From Streptomyces syringium (GTDB lineage: Bacteria; Actinomycetota; Actinomycetes; Streptomycetales; Streptomycetaceae), in the NCBI RefSeq assembly GCF_017876625.1, contig NZ_JAGIOH010000001.1, positions 3,534,001 through 3,598,000 of the forward strand: DNA of 64,000 bases, written 5' to 3'. Position 1 is the first letter of the stretch; each line of letters opens with the position of its first letter. Both the position numbers and the translations under genes were made by a program. The notes beneath the pieces are model-generated. The model saw only the letters and a list, made by a program, of their open reading frames with translations. It was not told the DNA's origin and did not search any database. Positions 45,118-53,521 of this stretch are shown piece after piece.

Positions 45118-45840
45118 TCAGGCGCCGAACGCCTTTGCCCCGCCCTTCACCGGTTTGGCACCCGCCAACAGGTGCGCCGGCACCAAATCCCGGGCGGGCT
45201 CGCTGTAACCCACCGAAACGATTTTGTCCCCCCTATAGGTGAACGTCGTCAGGCTCGCCAGCGTGCACTGCCGCTTCCGCGGGTCGTGCCACAGCCGCCG
45301 CCGCTCCACAAAGCTCCGCAGGATCCAGATCGGCAGCTGATGGCTCACGCACACGGCCTCATGGCCGCGCGCCGCGTCCCGCGCGGCGTCCAGCGCGCCC
45401 ATCATCCGCACGACCTGCTCGATGTACGGCTCGCCCCAGGACGGCTTGAAGGGGTTCGTCAGATGCCGCCAGTTGGCGGGCTTGCGCAGCGCGCCGTCAC
45501 CCACGCCGAACGTCTTCCCCTCGAAGACGTTCGCCGCCTCGATCAGCCGCTCGTCCGTCGCCAGGTCCAGGCCGTGCGCCTTGGCGACGGGCATCGCCGT
45601 CTCCTGCGCCCGCTCCAGCGGCGAGGCGACGACGTGCGTCACGTCCCGCTCGGCCAGATGCTCGGCCACCCGGTCGGCCATCCGCCGGCCGAGCTCCGAC
45701 AGGTGATAGCCCGCCCGGCGCCCGTAGAGCACGCCGTCCGGGTTGTGGACCTCGCCGTGCCGCATCACGTGGACGACGGTGATGTCGTCGTCGCGCTTCG
45801 CCGGGCCACTCGTCATGTCGCTGGTCATGCCACCCATCAT
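45118..45840 (-). CDS. Histidine phosphatase (phosphoglycerate-mutase-like) coupled to hemL
   Basis: A 240-aa member of the branch-1 histidine phosphatase superfamily. The phospho-His motif is VMRHGEVHN and the second His is in [20 protein letters not shown] completes the RHG pattern. ATG at 45838-45840 overlaps the hemL stop as ATGA with GAGG upstream, so it is translated with hemL. The substrate is unknown; as I recall, the same gene sits between hemL and resA in mycobacteria, hinting at a role tied to haem or cytochrome c. Confidence 0.88.
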   Translation of the reverse strand: MMGGMTSDMTSGPAKRDDDITVVHVMRHGEVHNPDGVLYGRRAGYHLSELGRRMADRVAEHLAERDVTHVVASPLERAQETAMPVAKAHGLDLATDERLIEAANVFEGKTFGVGDGALRKPANWRHLTNPFKPSWGEPYIEQVVRMMGALDAARDAARGHEAVCVSHQLPIWILRSFVERRRLWHDPRKRQCTLASLTTFTYRGDKIVSVGYSEPARDLVPAHLLAGAKPVKGGAKAFGA

Positions 45841-47153
45841 TCCGTCGCCTCGGCTGCCGCCCGCGCCGCGGCCGGCAGCGCCGCCGCGATCTTCTCGATC
45901 GCCGCACCGTCGAGAGCCGTCGAGACGAACCACGACTCGAACGCCGACGGCGGCAGGTACACACCCTGCGCCAGCAGCGAGTGGAAGAAGGCCGTGAAGC
46001 GGAAGGACTCCTGCGCCTTCGCCCCGTCGTAGTCCCTGACCTCGCGGTCCGTGAAGAACACCGAGAACATGTTCCCGGCGACCTGGAGGCGGTGCGCGAC
46101 CCCCTCCTTGGTCAGCGCGGCACCCACCAGGCCACGGATCTCGGCCGAGACCGCGTCGACCTTCTCGTACGCCGCGTCGTCCAGCAGCCGCAGCTGCGCG
46201 AGGCCCGCCGCCGTCGCCACCGGGTTACCCGAGAGCGTGCCCGCCTGGTAGACCGGGCCCGCCGGGGCCAGGTGCGCCATCACATCGGCGCGGCCGCCGA
46301 AGGCCGCCGCCGGGAAGCCGCCGCCCATGACCTTGCCGAAGGTCAGCAGGTCCGGCTTGACGCCGTCGATGCCGTACCAGCCGGCCCTGCTCGTCCTAAA
46401 GCCCGTCATCACCTCGTCCGAGATGAACAGTGCGCCGTTCTTCTCGCAGGCCGCCTTGAGCCCCGCGTTGAAGCCCGGCTGCGGCGGCACCACGCCCATG
46501 TTGCCCGGCGACGCCTCGGTGATCACGCACGCGATCTCACCCGGGTGGGCGTGGAAGGCGGCGTGCACCGACTCCAGATCGTTGTACGGCAGCACGATGG
46601 TGTCCCCGGCCTGCGCGCCCGTCACCCCGGGCGTGTCCGGCAGCCCGAACGTCGCCAGCCCCGACCCGGCCGCGGCCAGCAGCGCGTCCACGTGCCCGTG
46701 GTAGCAGCCCGCGAACTTGATCACCTTGGCGCGGCCGGTGAAACCGCGCGCGAGCCGGATCGCCGACATCGTCGCCTCGGTGCCGGACGACACCAGCCGC
46801 ACCTGCTCGACCGGCTCGACGCGGGCGACGATCTCCTCGGCCAGCGCGACCTCGCCCTCACCGGGCGTGCCGAACGACGTGCCGCGGGCGACGGCGTCCT
46901 GAACGGCCGCGATCACCTCGGGGTGCGCGTGACCGAGGATCATCGGGCCCCACGAGCACACGAGGTCCACATACTCCCGGCCGTCCGCGTCCGTCAGGTA
47001 CGGACCGGTACCGGACACCATGAACCTGGGCGTACCGCCCACGGCGCGGAACGCGCGGACCGGAGAATTCACGCCACCGGGCGTCACGACCGCCGCACGG
47101 TCGAACAGGACCTGCGAGACTGGGGCTTCATATGGGTAGCTCACGCTAGCCAT
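45837..47153 (-). CDS. hemL: Glutamate-1-semialdehyde 2,1-aminomutase
   Basis: A 438-aa PLP enzyme making 5-aminolevulinate from glutamate-1-semialdehyde in the C5 haem pathway. Landmarks are [64 protein letters not shown] and the PLP lysine in [19 protein letters not shown]. The ATG at 47151-47153 starts the family sequence. It works with HemA, whose gene lies at the right edge of the window. Confidence 0.97.
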   Translation of the reverse strand: MASVSYPYEAPVSQVLFDRAAVVTPGGVNSPVRAFRAVGGTPRFMVSGTGPYLTDADGREYVDLVCSWGPMILGHAHPEVIAAVQDAVARGTSFGTPGEGEVALAEEIVARVEPVEQVRLVSSGTEATMSAIRLARGFTGRAKVIKFAGCYHGHVDALLAAAGSGLATFGLPDTPGVTGAQAGDTIVLPYNDLESVHAAFHAHPGEIACVITEASPGNMGVVPPQPGFNAGLKAACEKNGALFISDEVMTGFRTSRAGWYGIDGVKPDLLTFGKVMGGGFPAAAFGGRADVMAHLAPAGPVYQAGTLSGNPVATAAGLAQLRLLDDAAYEKVDAVSAEIRGLVGAALTKEGVAHRLQVAGNMFSVFFTDREVRDYDGAKAQESFRFTAFFHSLLAQGVYLPPSAFESWFVSTALDGAAIEKIAAALPAAARAAAEATE

Positions 47154-47400
47154 GGTCTCAGAGCCTCACGGGCAGTCGCGTCCGGGCGTTTCGTCCGCCG
47201 TTCACGGGGGAGGTCTCTGAGACGATGATCGGGTTGCGCGGCGGGGGCTGTGCCACCTAAAAAGCAGTCGGGTGGAAGATATGCATCGCGGTGGCGGACT
47301 GGGTGAGGGCACCGATGACCTGGGCCCCGAGCGAGCGCAGAGGGCCCACAGGGGGCGCCACCGGCGCGAGGAAGAAAGCGCTGGGAGCAGGAGTGGCCGC

Positions 47401-47838
47401 GTGGGGGTGACCTACAAATACTTCGGGGCACCGAACGGGGCGACCGCTGCCCGGGTGCCGATCTCGATGCGCCCGGAGGAGCTCGGCGGTGACGAGCTCG
47501 GCATGGGCGGCATGTTCACCAAGATCAAGCCGGAGACGGTGGCCGCGATGGTCCTCACGGGCATCGAAGGCATACCCCTGCACAAGGTCCCCCCGCTTGA
47601 GCTGGTCGTTCTCCACCCCGACTACGCGGTCGTCAAGCTCCCCATGACCGTGGTCGACCCGCTGCGCGGAATCGGCGAGGAATCGGTGGGCGCCGCCGCG
47701 TTCATCTGGTCCACGGTCCCCGACCGCGGCGGCCCGCGCGATGCCTTCACGGTCTACCAGCTGCTCCACGAATGGCAGGACTTCTCCCACCGGCTGCACG
47801 AGGCCGGCCATCAGCCGTACTGCCTGGTCTGGCCCTGA
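47401..47838 (+). CDS. Conserved Streptomyces protein of unknown function
   Basis: A 145-aa soluble protein without a domain I can name. It reads KYFGAPNGATAARVPISMRPEELGG, then FTKIKPETVAAMVLTGIEGIPL, and ends LLHEWQDFSHRLHEAGHQPYCLVWP. GTG at 47401 has AGGAG 7 nt upstream; GTG at 47407 is an alternative two codons later. It is divergent from hemL (247-bp spacer) and convergent with a GAF-ANTAR gene. Confidence 0.75.
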   Translation: MGVTYKYFGAPNGATAARVPISMRPEELGGDELGMGGMFTKIKPETVAAMVLTGIEGIPLHKVPPLELVVLHPDYAVVKLPMTVVDPLRGIGEESVGAAAFIWSTVPDRGGPRDAFTVYQLLHEWQDFSHRLHEAGHQPYCLVWP

Positions 47839-47860
47839 GCCCCGCCCGGCGCGGCCGCGG

Positions 47861-48598
47861 TCAGCGCTGCGTGAGCACCGACGTGTCCAAGGTCCCCTGC
47901 ACCACCTGCTGGGCGAGATCCGCCAGCCGCAGCCGACGGGGACGGGCGTAGCTCCGCAGGCTCTCGAACGCCTCGTCCAGCCCGACCTGCCAGCGCTCGG
48001 CCAGCACGCCCTTGGCCTGTTCGATGACGACCCGGCTGTGGAGCGCGGCCTGCAACTGCGCCTTGTCGACATTGCCCTGCTCGATCGTGCGCTGCTGGAG
48101 GATGGCGATCGTGGCCACGTCCGCCAGCGCCTGAGCCAGCTGGACATCGGACTCGGTGATCCGCGCGGTGCGGGAGTGGAAGAGGTTCAGCGCACCGATG
48201 ATCTGGTGGCGCAGCCGCATGGGAATGGCGTGCGTGGTGCGGAACCCGGCCGCGCGAGCCCGTTGGGCGAAGGGCCCGAAAGCCGCTGTGACCTGCGGGG
48301 ATTCCAGGTCGATGTTCAGTTGCGCCTGTCCGCTGTGATAGCACTCCACGCAGGGCCCCTGCTCGTGCTGGAGGGCGAAGAGTTCCAGCAGCCGGGTGTG
48401 TTCGTCCGAGGCCGCGATGACCTGCAGCTCACCGTGGGGGTCGACGATCATCACACCGACGGCGTCGACGTCGAGCAGCTCGACACAGCGGCTGGCGAGC
48501 CGGTGCAGGAAGTCGATCAGATCGAAGTCGTCGATCAGTGAATCGACGGCCTCGACCAGGATCTCCAGCGTGCGTTGCTGGCTAGCCATGGCCATCAT
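47861..48598 (-). CDS. GAF-ANTAR transcription antiterminator
   Basis: A 245-aa protein: N-terminal GAF sensor domain (about 15-165, with ASDEHTRLLELFALQHEQGPCVECYHSGQ) and C-terminal ANTAR RNA-binding domain (about 175-235, SRVVIEQAKGVLAERWQVGLDEAFESLRSYAR). ANTAR dimers bind paired RNA hairpins to prevent termination. The ATG overlaps the preceding GAF-ANTAR stop as ATGA, so the two are co-translated. Confidence 0.92.
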   Translation of the reverse strand: MMAMASQQRTLEILVEAVDSLIDDFDLIDFLHRLASRCVELLDVDAVGVMIVDPHGELQVIAASDEHTRLLELFALQHEQGPCVECYHSGQAQLNIDLESPQVTAAFGPFAQRARAAGFRTTHAIPMRLRHQIIGALNLFHSRTARITESDVQLAQALADVATIAILQQRTIEQGNVDKAQLQAALHSRVVIEQAKGVLAERWQVGLDEAFESLRSYARPRRLRLADLAQQVVQGTLDTSVLTQR

Positions 48599-49335
48599 CC
48601 TCTTCTCTCAAAAGACGGGTCCAGCCCGTCATCAATGTCCCGAAAGCGCAGACGACGGGCAACCACGTCCTCCGCGGCCCGCAGCAGCGGAAGTTCATGG
48701 CGATAGGCGTGGGCGCGCAACAGCACCAGGGCCTGGGCGACGGACACCCCCGCCTGGATGCTGATCATGCCGCTGGCCTGGTGGACCGCGGCCCGGTGCA
48801 GCTGAGCGGCGGACTCGGCGGTGGCGAACAGGGCCATCCGCTCCCCGCCGTCCAGCACCACCGCGGTCAGCGCCGCGGCCAGGATCAGGGCGTCGTCCAT
48901 CGCGGCCGCCGACAGCGGGCCCGCGGTGGACCGCTGCGCGGTCAGCACGCCCAGGCACACGCCACCGATGCGCAGCGGGAAGCAGAAGAGGGCGTCCACC
49001 CCGAGCCCGTCCAGCATCGGCAGCAGCACCGGCCACCGGTCCGGGCGGACCCGGGTCAGATCCGGCTCGACGATCACCGAGCAGGAGCCCATGGCGTCCA
49101 CCCCCGGCCCTTCGCCGAGCGTGTACTGCTCGTCCTCGAGGCGCTCGCTGGCACCCGGGGAGGACCACACCACCTCGCTCAGCGCGCCGCCGGTGGCGAG
49201 GGACACCGCCACCCCGTCCACGCCGAGGATGCCGGCGCACTCCAGAGGGTCCCCGCTGATCAGGCCTGGGCCCGATCTCGAGGACAGGTCGCGCAGCAAA
49301 CGGGCCATGCCCGCGCTGGTCGCCACCGATGACAC
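48595..49335 (-). CDS. GAF-ANTAR protein, first of a coupled pair
   Basis: A 246-aa protein with a GAF-like domain (about 30-165) and an ANTAR-like C-terminus (LHRAAVHQASGMISIQAGVSVAQALVLLRAHAYRHELPLLRAAEDVVARRL). The ANTAR part has GMIS where classical members read GVLM/A, so it is somewhat diverged. It is upstream of and overlaps the second GAF-ANTAR gene by 4 bp. The pair may form heterodimers. The STAS gene upstream is 60 bp away on the same strand. Confidence 0.88.
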   Translation of the reverse strand: MSSVATSAGMARLLRDLSSRSGPGLISGDPLECAGILGVDGVAVSLATGGALSEVVWSSPGASERLEDEQYTLGEGPGVDAMGSCSVIVEPDLTRVRPDRWPVLLPMLDGLGVDALFCFPLRIGGVCLGVLTAQRSTAGPLSAAAMDDALILAAALTAVVLDGGERMALFATAESAAQLHRAAVHQASGMISIQAGVSVAQALVLLRAHAYRHELPLLRAAEDVVARRLRFRDIDDGLDPSFERRG

Positions 49336-49395
49336 CCGCTTCCCCGGGCCGTCCCGCCACGCGTCGCCCGGAGTGGACGGCCCGCCGTCTTCACC

Positions 49396-49779
49396 CTACG
49401 CCTTCGGGCTCCCGTGCCGGGCGCCGTCGAGGGCATCGAGATCGGCCACATCCGTCAGCGAGGCAACGGGCCGGAAGACGTCCAGCAGACCGGCCATGCT
49501 CATGATTTTCAGGGCCCACGGCCGGGTGCAGAGGACCTCGAAGCCACCGCCCGTCGCGAGCAGTCCGGCCCGGGCCCGGTAGAGCACGCCCAGGATGGCG
49601 CAGTCGAAGAAGGTCACCGCGCGAAGATCGACCACGACGACGGGCTTGCCCAGCGCCAACAGACGCATGAGCAGTTCCTCTATCTCCGGCACCGCCGCGA
49701 TGTCGATCTCGCCGGCGAGCTCCAGCACGCCCCACCGGCCCACCACTCGGATGCGGGCTTCACCCTGCCACTGCGTCAC
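49396..49779 (-). CDS. STAS-domain protein lacking the phospho-serine site
   Basis: A 127-aa SpoIIAA-like STAS protein: GVLELAGEIDIAAVPEIEELLMRLLALGKPVVVVDLRAVTFFDCAILGVLYRARAGL. Anti-sigma antagonists normally have DSSG or DSTG where the kinase phosphorylates Ser. Here the site reads FFDCAILG, with Cys and Ala. It should therefore not be switched by an RsbW-type kinase. GTG at 49777-49779 has GGGGAG upstream. It is upstream of the GAF-ANTAR pair on the same strand. Confidence 0.88.
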   Translation of the reverse strand: MTQWQGEARIRVVGRWGVLELAGEIDIAAVPEIEELLMRLLALGKPVVVVDLRAVTFFDCAILGVLYRARAGLLATGGGFEVLCTRPWALKIMSMAGLLDVFRPVASLTDVADLDALDGARHGSPKA

Positions 49780-50281
49780 ATCTGCTCCCCGGCTCGGACC
49801 GCATGGGACGGGGCGCGGGGTCGGGCCCGCGCGCACCGTCGCCAACAGGGTCCGGGGTGGCTACTGCGAAGGTATGTCCCATCGACTTCACTCAAGGCCC
49901 AGGGCATATTCAAGCCCCCGAAGGTATGAAAATCGCCAGTTTCGACCCCACGGGTACGGTGCTCGGTGCTTGACTCGGGAGGCCTGTATCCCGGCGCGGC
50001 CGTCCGTGGCCCCGTCCATGGCCCCGTTCATGGGCCCGTCCATGGCCGAGACGTCACCCATCGGATGCGGGCGCGGCCCTCGTCGTCTTCCGCACGCCCC
50101 GCCGGCGCCCTAGGGTGACCGCGTGGCCCGGGCCCCCGGCCGCCGTCTCCCGCTGACGCGCCGGATGCCTCCTGCCCTGCCGGTGCCCCGCGGACGAGAA
50201 CGGACCGGCCGGCGCCCGACCAAAGGAGGGTGGAGCGCCGGCCGGCTCCCGGCCGGCACCCCGGCCCGTAGCCTGGCGCTC
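49780..50281. other. Divergent spacer between STAS and ynfA genes (no gene seen)
   Basis: These 502 bp contain no supported gene. Open frames here use low-complexity sequence. Near 50.0 kb there are three imperfect 12-bp tandem units. The right end carries TAGCCT about 10 bp before the ynfA ATG, a likely leaderless promoter. Confidence 0.5.
50008..50043. repeat. Three imperfect 12-bp tandem repeats
   Basis: GGCCCCGTCCAT, GGCCCCGTTCAT and GGGCCCGTCCAT run back to back. No function is evident. Confidence 0.7.
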
Positions 50282-50635
50282 ATGCTCGTCGTCCGCTCCA
50301 TCGCCCTTTTCCTCCTGGCCGCCCTCCTGGAGATCGGCGGCGCCTGGCTCGTCTGGCAGGGCGTACGCGGCAGCGGCGAGGCCGGACAGGGGCGCGGCTG
50401 GGCGTGGATCTGTGCGGGCGTCCTCGCCCTCGGCGCGTACGGCTTCGTCGCCACCCTCCAGCCCGACGCGGACTTCGGCCGGATCCTCGCCGCGTACGGC
50501 GGTGTCTTCGTCGCGGGCTCGCTCGCCTGGGGCATGATCCTGGACGGCTACCGCCCCGACCGCTACGACGTGGTGGGCGCGCTCGTCTGTCTGGCCGGGG
50601 TCGCGGTGATCATGTACGCGCCGCGCGGCCGCTGA
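50282..50635 (+). CDS. YnfA (UPF0060) family four-helix membrane protein
   Basis: A 117-aa integral membrane protein related to small multidrug resistance transporters. The family start reads [25 protein letters not shown], then [39 protein letters not shown], and a last helix before GR. ATG at 50282 follows a -10-like TAGCCT so closely that the mRNA is probably leaderless. The transported substance is unknown. Confidence 0.92.
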   Translation: MLVVRSIALFLLAALLEIGGAWLVWQGVRGSGEAGQGRGWAWICAGVLALGAYGFVATLQPDADFGRILAAYGGVFVAGSLAWGMILDGYRPDRYDVVGALVCLAGVAVIMYAPRGR

Positions 50636-50754
50636 GGCCGGAGCCACGACGTTCCGGGGGCGGGCCCCGCAGGCCTTCCGGGGAAGGCCCCGGAGGCCCG
50701 ACATATCCTGCGGCTGCGAATGGATCACGCCCGCCGCGCCCCAGGAGGCCCAGC

Positions 50755-51513
50755 ATGAGCACCCGCACCGCAGTCGTCACCGGAGCGAGCAGCGGCATCG
50801 GTGCCGCGACCGCCCGGCACCTGGCCGCCGCCGGCTACCGCGTCCTCCTCACCGCCCGCCGCGCGGACCGCATCGAGGCCCTGGCCGCCGAGCTGACCGG
50901 GGCGGGCCACGACGCGGTCGCCCACGCGCTGGACGTCACCGACCGCGCGGCCGTCGACGCCTTCGCCGCCGCCGCGGGCGCCTCCGTCGAGGTGCTGGTC
51001 AACAACGCCGGCGGCGCCCTCGGCAGCGAGACCGTCGCCACCGCCGACCCGGCCGACTGGCGCACGATGTACGAGGTCAACGTCCTCGGCACGCTCAACA
51101 TGACCCAGGCCCTGCTGCCCGCGCTGACGGAAAGCGGCGACGGCACCGTCGTCGTCCTCTCCTCCACCGCCGGTCTCGCCACCTACGAGGGCGGCGGGGG
51201 GTACGTCGCGGCCAAGCACGGCGCCCACGTCATCGCCGAGACGCTGCGCCTGGAGCTGTGCGGGGCGCCGGTGCGCGTCATCGAGGTCGCCCCCGGCATG
51301 GTGCGGACCGACGAGTTCGCGGTCACCCGCTTCCGCGGCGACGAGGAGAAGGCCGCCGCCGTCTACGCGGGCGTCGCCGAGCCGCTGACCGCCGACGACG
51401 TCGCCGAGACCATCGCCTGGGCCGTCTCCCGTCCGTCCCACGTGAACATCGATCTGCTGGTGGTCCGCCCGCGCGCCCAGGCCTCCAACTACAAGGTCCA
51501 CCGCGAGGTCTAG
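50755..51513 (+). CDS. Short-chain dehydrogenase/reductase
   Basis: A 252-aa classical SDR. It has the cofactor motif TGASSGIGAAT with ARRADR after beta-2, suggesting NADP(H) preference. It also has LDVTD, NNAGG, the catalytic Ser in VLSSTAG and the YVAAK Tyr/Lys pair. The pattern resembles the YdfG/serine 3-dehydrogenase-like subgroup that oxidises beta-hydroxy acids. ATG at 50755 has a strong AGGAGG site. Confidence 0.92.
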   Translation: MSTRTAVVTGASSGIGAATARHLAAAGYRVLLTARRADRIEALAAELTGAGHDAVAHALDVTDRAAVDAFAAAAGASVEVLVNNAGGALGSETVATADPADWRTMYEVNVLGTLNMTQALLPALTESGDGTVVVLSSTAGLATYEGGGGYVAAKHGAHVIAETLRLELCGAPVRVIEVAPGMVRTDEFAVTRFRGDEEKAAAVYAGVAEPLTADDVAETIAWAVSRPSHVNIDLLVVRPRAQASNYKVHREV

Positions 51514-51524
51514 GCCGCCGATCA

Positions 51525-51607
51525 AGCCTGCTGGGGGCACCTCCCAGCGGTAGCTGGGGGAGTTTGAGGACGCGCCCGCGGGGCGCTCGCCGCCGCAGGC
51601 GGCAAAG
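51525..51607. repeat. Streptomyces-type intergenic repeat, second copy
   Basis: Between the SDR and VOC genes. GTTTGAGGACGCGCCCGC and the following GGGCGCTCGCCGCCGCAGGC match, in reverse orientation, the left half of the 34.2-kb element with one or two changes. The adjacent CTGGGGGCACCTCCCAGCGG segment is, from memory, another common dispersed Streptomyces block. It could fold as a terminator for the SDR gene. Confidence 0.75.
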
Positions 51608-51689
51608 ACGGCCCGCGGCCATGGCCCCAAGATCAACTCCCGGATACGGTTCCGGGTACGGGCGGCCGTCAGCCGCCCGCTCACCGAGC

Positions 51690-52085
51690 ATGAAAGGCCT
51701 CACCTTGCGCGTCATCGGCTTCGATCACCTGGTGCTCAACGTCTCCGACGTCGAGCGGTCCCTGGCCTTCTACCTCGGCTCGCTCGGGCTGGAGCCGGTC
51801 CGCGTGGACGAATGGCGCGCGGGCAAGGTCTCGTTCCCCTCGGTCCGGGTCTCCGAGGGCACCATCATCGACCTCTTCGAACGCCCCCGGGGCGAGTCCA
51901 ACGTCGACCACATCTGCCTCGTCGTCGAGCCCCTGGACTGGCAGGAGGTCATCGACTCCGGCGTCTTCACGGTCGTCGACGGCCCGGGTCCCCGCTTCGG
52001 CGCCCGCGGCGACGGCGAGTCCCTCTACGTCCTCGACCCGGACGGCAACACCGTCGAACTCCGCTGGTACCCGCAGGACGCCTGA
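51690..52085 (+). CDS. VOC-superfamily (glyoxalase/dioxygenase fold) protein
   Basis: A 131-aa VOC protein: FDHLVLNVSDVERSLAFYLGSLGLEPVRV, then NVDHICLVVEP and LYVLDPDGNTVELRWYP. Metal-ligand His and Glu candidates are in FDHLVL, VDHICL and VELRWY. It is probably a small lyase, isomerase or dioxygenase; the substrate is unknown. ATG at 51690 is given, but TTG at 51705 has a better spaced AAAGG site and begins the conserved sequence (RVIGFDH), so the true protein may be 126 aa. Confidence 0.85.
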   Translation: MKGLTLRVIGFDHLVLNVSDVERSLAFYLGSLGLEPVRVDEWRAGKVSFPSVRVSEGTIIDLFERPRGESNVDHICLVVEPLDWQEVIDSGVFTVVDGPGPRFGARGDGESLYVLDPDGNTVELRWYPQDA

Positions 52086-52091
52086 CGCGAG

Positions 52092-52131
52092 CGACCGAAG
52101 GGGGTGCCGGGCCCGGCACCCCCTTCGGTCG
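52092..52131. terminator. Perfect 40-bp palindromic bidirectional terminator
   Basis: The 20-bp arms match exactly, with no loop bases at the centre (GGGCCC at 52109-52114). It lies between the convergent VOC and rtcB genes. Confidence 0.88.
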
Positions 52132-52164
52132 GTCCTTGACGCAGCCGGTCAGCCACGCAGCCGG

Positions 52165-53358
52165 TCAGCCCTTGACGCAGATGACCTGCTTGAGCTTGGC
52201 GACGACCGCGACCAGGTCCCGCTGCTGGTCGATGACCTGCTCGATCGGCTTGTAGGCGGCCGGGATCTCGTCCACCACACCGGAGTCCTTGCGGCACTCC
52301 ACGCCCCGCGTCTGCTCCTCCAGGTCCCGCGCCGAGAAGCGCTTCTTCGCGGCGTTGCGGCTCATCCGGCGGCCGGCGCCGTGCGAGGCGGAGTTGAAGG
52401 AGTCGGCGTTGCCGAGGCCCTTCACGATGTACGAGCCGGTGCCCATCGAGCCCGGGATGATGCCGAACTCGCCGCTGCCCGCGCGGATCGCGCCCTTGCG
52501 GGTGACGAGCAGGTCCATGCCCTCGTAGCGCTCCTCGGCCACGTAGTTGTGGTGGCAGGAGATGACGGGCTCGAAGGTCACCTTGGCCTTCTTGAACTCC
52601 CTGCGGACGATGTCCTTGAAGAGGCTCATCATGATCTCGCGGTTGTGCTTCGCGTACTCCTGCGCCCAGAACAGATCGTGCCGGTAGGCCGCCATCTGCG
52701 GGGTGTCCGCGACGAAGACCGCGAGGTCCCGGTCGATCAGGCCCTGGTTGTGCGGCAGCTTCTGGGCCTGGCCGATGTGGTACTCGGCCAGCTCCTTGCC
52801 GATGTTCCGGGAGCCGGAGTGCAGCATCAGCCAGACCGCACCCGACTCGTCGAGGCAGAACTCGATGAAGTGGTTTCCGCTCCCGAGCGTTCCCATCTGC
52901 TTCGTGGCGCGCTCCTGACGGAACTTGACCGCGTCCGCGACGCCGTCGAACCGGCCCCAGAAGTCGTCCCAGCCCGCCGTCGCGAAGCCGTGCAGCCGCC
53001 CCGGGTCCACCGGGGAGTCGTGCATCCCCCGGCCCACCGGAATCGCCTGCTCGATCTTCGACCGCAGCCGCGACAGGTCCCCCGGCAGGTCGTTCGCCGT
53101 CAGCGACGTCTTGACCGCCGACATTCCGCAGCCGATGTCCACGCCGACCGCCGCCGGGCAGACCGCGCCCTGCATCGCGATCACCGAGCCGACCGTCGCC
53201 CCCTTGCCGAAGTGCACGTCCGGCATCACCGCGAGGCCCTTGATCCACGGCAGTGTGGAGACGTTGCGCAGCTGCTGCATGGCGACGTCCTCGACCGCGG
53301 CCGGGTCGGCCCACATGCGGATCGGTACCCGGGCGCCGGGCACCTCGGTGTACGTCAT
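52165..53358 (-). CDS. rtcB: RNA-splicing ligase RtcB
   Basis: A 397-aa GTP- and Mn-dependent ligase joining 2',3'-cyclic phosphate to 5'-OH RNA ends in RNA repair. Family motifs are MPDVHFGKGATVGSV, GVDIGCGM, LGSGNHFIE, MLHSGSRNIG, SCHHNYVAEE and the guanylylated-His segment SASHGAGRRMSR. ATG at 53356-53358 has an AGGAGA site; the longer open frame upstream is not family sequence. No RtcA or archease gene is adjacent. Confidence 0.96.
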   Translation of the reverse strand: MTYTEVPGARVPIRMWADPAAVEDVAMQQLRNVSTLPWIKGLAVMPDVHFGKGATVGSVIAMQGAVCPAAVGVDIGCGMSAVKTSLTANDLPGDLSRLRSKIEQAIPVGRGMHDSPVDPGRLHGFATAGWDDFWGRFDGVADAVKFRQERATKQMGTLGSGNHFIEFCLDESGAVWLMLHSGSRNIGKELAEYHIGQAQKLPHNQGLIDRDLAVFVADTPQMAAYRHDLFWAQEYAKHNREIMMSLFKDIVRREFKKAKVTFEPVISCHHNYVAEERYEGMDLLVTRKGAIRAGSGEFGIIPGSMGTGSYIVKGLGNADSFNSASHGAGRRMSRNAAKKRFSARDLEEQTRGVECRKDSGVVDEIPAAYKPIEQVIDQQRDLVAVVAKLKQVICVKG

Positions 53359-53521
53359 GATTCTCCTCATTCCCCCGTAAAACACAGTAAACGCAAAAGC
53401 CGGACGTATCACCTGATTCTCGACAGGAAACCGGCGGACGCGGCGGCGCGTGCGGTACACATTGTGTCCGGCCGTCACCTTGTGGCGGCAACCAGTTTTC
53501 CGGTGAAGGGAGCCACGGACA

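Noticed and set aside
52139..52168. Short direct repeat ACGCAGCCGGTCAGCC beside the rtcB stop as an attachment site
   Set aside because: The copies are adjacent, partly inside the gene end, and no integrase is near; local slippage is simpler.
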